From an uncultured Desulfovibrio sp. (GTDB lineage: Bacteria > Desulfobacterota > Desulfovibrionia > Desulfovibrionales > Desulfovibrionaceae): a stretch of 64,000 bases of DNA. Of this stretch, positions 62,674 to 64,000 are shown in pieces (the stretch's first letter is position 1; each line of letters begins with the position of its first letter). A program made the translations under genes and the position numbers. Below the pieces are notes generated by a model, which was not told the origin of the DNA, searched no databases, and saw only the letters and a program-made list of their open reading frames with translations. The DNA is taken from assembly GCA_900541395.1 (NCBI GenBank), contig UQJT01000002.1, positions 62,001 through 126,000 on the forward strand, given 5' to 3'.

Positions 62674-64000
62674 ATGACAATCAAGCTTGTCGTTCAACTT
62701 TTGGGTGGCGTCGGCATCTTTCTGTATTCCATAAAGCTCATCAGCGACTCCCTCCAGCTGGTGGCCGGGGACCGGCTGCGGCATCTCGTGGGCATGCTGA
62801 CCCGCACGCCGCTTCTGGGCGTGCTGATAGGGACTCTGGTCACCATGCTCATCCAGAGCAGCAGCGCCACCACGGTGATGACCGTCAGTTTTGTGGACGC
62901 GGGCCTCATGAAGCTGACCCAGGCCATAGGCGTGATTATGGGGGCCAACATCGGCACCACGGTTACGGGGCAGATTCTGGCCATCCGCATCAAGGATTAC
63001 GTGTATATTTTTCTGCTGGTCGGGGTGCTGCTGTCCTTTTTCTGTAAAAAGCCGCGCTGGCGTCATGTGGGTAACGGCCTCATCGGGTTCGGCCTGCTGT
63101 TTGTGGGAATGCAGACCATGGAAAGCGCCATGGCTTTTCTGCGCGATCGCCAGGATTTATTCCTGGCTTTCAGTCGATCGCCGCTTATGGGGGTAGCCGC
63201 CGGGGCGCTGCTCACCCTGCTGGTGCAGTCCAGTTCGGCCACGGTGGGCCTGACCATCGCCCTGGGCACTCAGGGACTGTTGCCTCTGGACGCGGCCATT
63301 CCCATCGTGCTCGGCGACAACATCGGCACCTGCATCACCGCCGTGCTGGCCTCCATCGGCACGACGCGGGCGGCTCAGCAGGCCTGTACCGCTCATGTGC
63401 TGTTCAACGTGATCGGAGTATGCATCTTTTTGCCCCTCATGCCGCTGTATATCGGGCTCATCGCCGCCACCTCCCAGAGCATAGGACACCAGATCGCCAA
63501 CGCCCATACCCTGTTCAATGTGTGCAACACGCTGCTTTTTCTGCCTTTCGTCCGTCCGTTTGCGGCTTTGATTCGTTTTTTGTTGCCCGATCGCAAGGCC
63601 GAGGCCGGAGCGGTGGCGGACACCCTGTACCTCGACCCGCGGCTCATCGAGGTCACGCCGGTCATGGCCGTGGAGGCCGTGCGCAATCAGTGCGCCTTTA
63701 TGGGCGATTTGCTTCGCACTCAACTGGATGAGGTGGAGCGTATGGTTTTTGAGAACAACGCCGCCGCAAAAAAAGCCGTGATATCTCTGGAAAACCGATT
63801 GGACGCCGTGCTTCAGGCTATGGAGCGCTACAGCGAAGCGGTGTTGAACACCCATGTGTCCGACGACGCGGCTCATCGCCTCCACGCGTTATTGGTATGC
63901 GCCGGCGATCTGGAGCGTATCGGGGACATCTGTATGCGCTTGGTGGGCTACGACGAGCATCGACAGGAACTGGGGCGTTCTCTGTCAAGCCGTTCCATGG
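62674..64000 (+). CDS. Na+/phosphate cotransporter-like protein with PhoU-like C-terminus (3' truncated by window edge)
   Basis: At least 442 residues; the frame is open at the window end. The protein has about eight hydrophobic helices and two QSSS motifs, LIQSSSATT (about residue 63) and LVQSSSATV (about residue 190), the internal repeat of the Na/Pi cotransporter II family. After about residue 310 the sequence becomes helical and soluble, with LLRTQLDEVERMVFENNAA and VCAGDLERIGDIC, a PhoU-like domain that probably links phosphate uptake to its regulation. Start ATG at 62674 has GAGGAG 6 bp upstream. It is divergent from the two-component operon. Confidence 0.88.
   Translation, partial: MTIKLVVQLLGGVGIFLYSIKLISDSLQLVAGDRLRHLVGMLTRTPLLGVLIGTLVTMLIQSSSATTVMTVSFVDAGLMKLTQAIGVIMGANIGTTVTGQILAIRIKDYVYIFLLVGVLLSFFCKKPRWRHVGNGLIGFGLLFVGMQTMESAMAFLRDRQDLFLAFSRSPLMGVAAGALLTLLVQSSSATVGLTIALGTQGLLPLDAAIPIVLGDNIGTCITAVLASIGTTRAAQQACTAHVLFNVIGVCIFLPLMPLYIGLIAATSQSIGHQIANAHTLFNVCNTLLFLPFVRPFAALIRFLLPDRKAEAGAVADTLYLDPRLIEVTPVMAVEAVRNQCAFMGDLLRTQLDEVERMVFENNAAAKKAVISLENRLDAVLQAMERYSEAVLNTHVSDDAAHRLHALLVCAGDLERIGDICMRLVGYDEHRQELGRSLSSRSM

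Overview
The window is GC-rich chromosomal DNA from an anaerobic, Gram-negative, sulfate-reducer-like bacterium, most likely a member of Desulfovibrionaceae. The evidence is a Tat-exported selenocysteine-containing [NiFeSe] hydrogenase, a PerR-rubrerythrin-rubredoxin oxidative stress operon, a BamA/Lol/Tol outer-membrane toolkit, and several small families that I associate with Desulfovibrio. I see no rRNA, tRNA, CRISPR array, transposase or phage gene, and the species cannot be named from sequence alone.

Layout. 1-12.5 kb: the end of a LysM-rich lytic transglycosylase (MltD type), a Tim44-domain membrane protein, a PP-loop tRNA-thiolation-like enzyme, recA-alaS, an orphan beta-class DNA methyltransferase, gmhB, hemW, GluQRS and a small conserved protein. 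12.5-22 kb: a hybrid PAS histidine kinase, a polyphosphate operon on the minus strand (ppk1, a stand-alone HD protein, ppx/gppA) and a large MscS-type channel. 22-27.7 kb: a Tol/Exb energy-transduction cluster (tolQ, tolR, a TolA/TonB protein and a second periplasmic protein with two TonB-C-like modules), divergent from a TolC-type outer-membrane factor and a methyltransferase. 27.8-37.4 kb: a phosphodiester-glycosidase-like protein, a DMT exporter, metF, then lysS-lolC-lolD-bamA.

37.4-43.3 kb is the most repeat-rich part. Three near-identical 149-bp elements, each able to fold into four hairpins and bounded by TAGAGC/GCTCTA ends, lie between genes together with diverged relatives. Among them are an AlaX-like tRNA editing protein, an arsR-permease-thioredoxin operon with a matching operator-like site before each of its first two genes, a PHP phosphatase and an SDR oxidoreductase.

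43.3-48.9 kb: hysB-hysA on the minus strand, where the large-subunit gene contains an in-frame UGA at the first ligand position of its C-terminal nickel motif and must be read through as selenocysteine; then perR, rubrerythrin, a CX4C rubredoxin, dam and a DsrE-like protein. 49-54.5 kb: htpG, metG and a PSP1 protein on the minus strand, with a strong terminator-like hairpin just before the PSP1 start. 54.8-64 kb: an HD protein, an M16 protease, an arylsulfotransferase-like periplasmic protein, an OmpR/EnvZ-type two-component pair and the start of a Na/phosphate cotransporter.

The observations I rate highest are the recoded [NiFeSe] hydrogenase with its promoter dyad, the TAGAGC repeat family (several members supply the stop codon of the preceding gene), and the structured leader before the PSP1 gene.
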